Below, piece after piece: positions 63,661-64,000 of a DNA stretch of 64,000 bases. Source of the DNA: Incurvaria masculella (lineage: Eukaryota > Arthropoda > Insecta > Lepidoptera > Incurvariidae); contig OX335655.1 in NCBI GenBank assembly GCA_946894095.1, forward strand, positions 7,254,001 through 7,318,000, given 5' to 3'. How positions within the stretch are numbered: position 1 is the first letter of the stretch; the number at the start of each line of letters is the position of its first letter. Position numbers and translations under genes: made by a program. Under the pieces are notes generated by a model. That model ran no database searches and was not told the DNA's origin. It worked only from the letters and a program-made list of their open reading frames with translations.

Positions 63661-64000
63661 CTGGAATTTTCATTTTCGCTTTTAAACTTCTAATAGTCAA
63701 TCTACATTTAGTTACGTCAGAAACAGATTTATTTATCTGTGGATTCAATTAACTCGGTGAAGAATGCACAAATAAACTTCACCGGTCTATAGGTTTTTAG
63801 AACGGAGTTTCCTATCATATGTTCAGTCCAGACACCCTCCGAATGAGAACTAGACCGAAAGAAGTGATGTATAGATGTATTACTGCAGTATAGATGTGTG
63901 GCGTATCGTCAGCTGTATTTGCATATGCATAGTATGCGTGCTGTGTGTTTGCAAGCAAACTTTTAAAAATACATTTTAGTATCACCTTTTATTTGCATCG
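63661..64000 (-). other. eRF3 intron at window edge
   Basis: No element recognised. It ends within the intron. Confidence 0.4.

Overview
This window is eukaryotic, almost certainly an insect and most likely a lepidopteran. The genes are split by GT-AG introns, the AT-rich introns are packed with short interspersed repeats, and the transposon mix (Helitron ends with CCCG..CGGG-CTAG termini, TTAA-flanked MITEs, tRNA- and 5S-headed SINEs, CR1, RTE and I-like LINEs) is the one familiar from moths and butterflies. The species call is inference from repeat style and protein similarity recalled from memory; no search was run.

Four host genes can be supported. (1) Positions 9169-24231, + strand: nine coding exons of a membrane-bound O-acyltransferase of the MBOAT1/2 type (Drosophila oysgedart), complete at the C-terminus but missing its first exon. 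(2) Positions 36777-37494, - strand: two exons of a coiled-coil protein resembling the kinetochore subunit Spc25; its last exon is not located. (3) Positions 45701-46555, + strand: a single-exon coding region for a DCN1-like (DCUN1D3/SCCRO3) protein that promotes cullin neddylation. (4) Positions 52215-63660, - strand: nine exons encoding the GTPase and the two beta-barrel domains of translation release factor eRF3 (GSPT1), from the P-loop to the stop codon; its N-terminus lies beyond the right edge. The genes share no pathway, and their adjacency looks incidental.

The rest is mobile DNA. A nearly complete CR1-type LINE (about 27.78-31.17 kb, -) has an intact 983-residue EN-RT frame. An I/R1/LOA-group LINE with an RNase H domain (40.96-44.50 kb, -) sits inside a TTAA-flanked MITE with a visible 9-bp target duplication. 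A second LINE 3' end of the same group (35.22-35.59 kb) sits inside another repeat with a 10-bp duplication. Smaller pieces come from an RTE element, a copia-type gag, a jockey/CR1-like LINE tail and a nuclease-like element domain. I group the short repeats as families A (GGGTTCCGTACCC repeat, 8 copies), B (SINE, 7 copies), C, D and F (TTAA-type MITEs), E (long-TIR MITE, 2 copies), two Helitron ends and eight single fold-back elements.

The observations most worth a second look are a SINE family that carries either a tRNA-like or a 5S rRNA-like head on the same body, three TTAA MITEs abutting with shared TTAA sites, a 64-bp duplicated piece of an oys intron-exon junction, a conserved 3'-terminal hairpin in two CR1 copies, and short coding-like segments that match nothing I know. 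I did not see a clear new multi-gene system.
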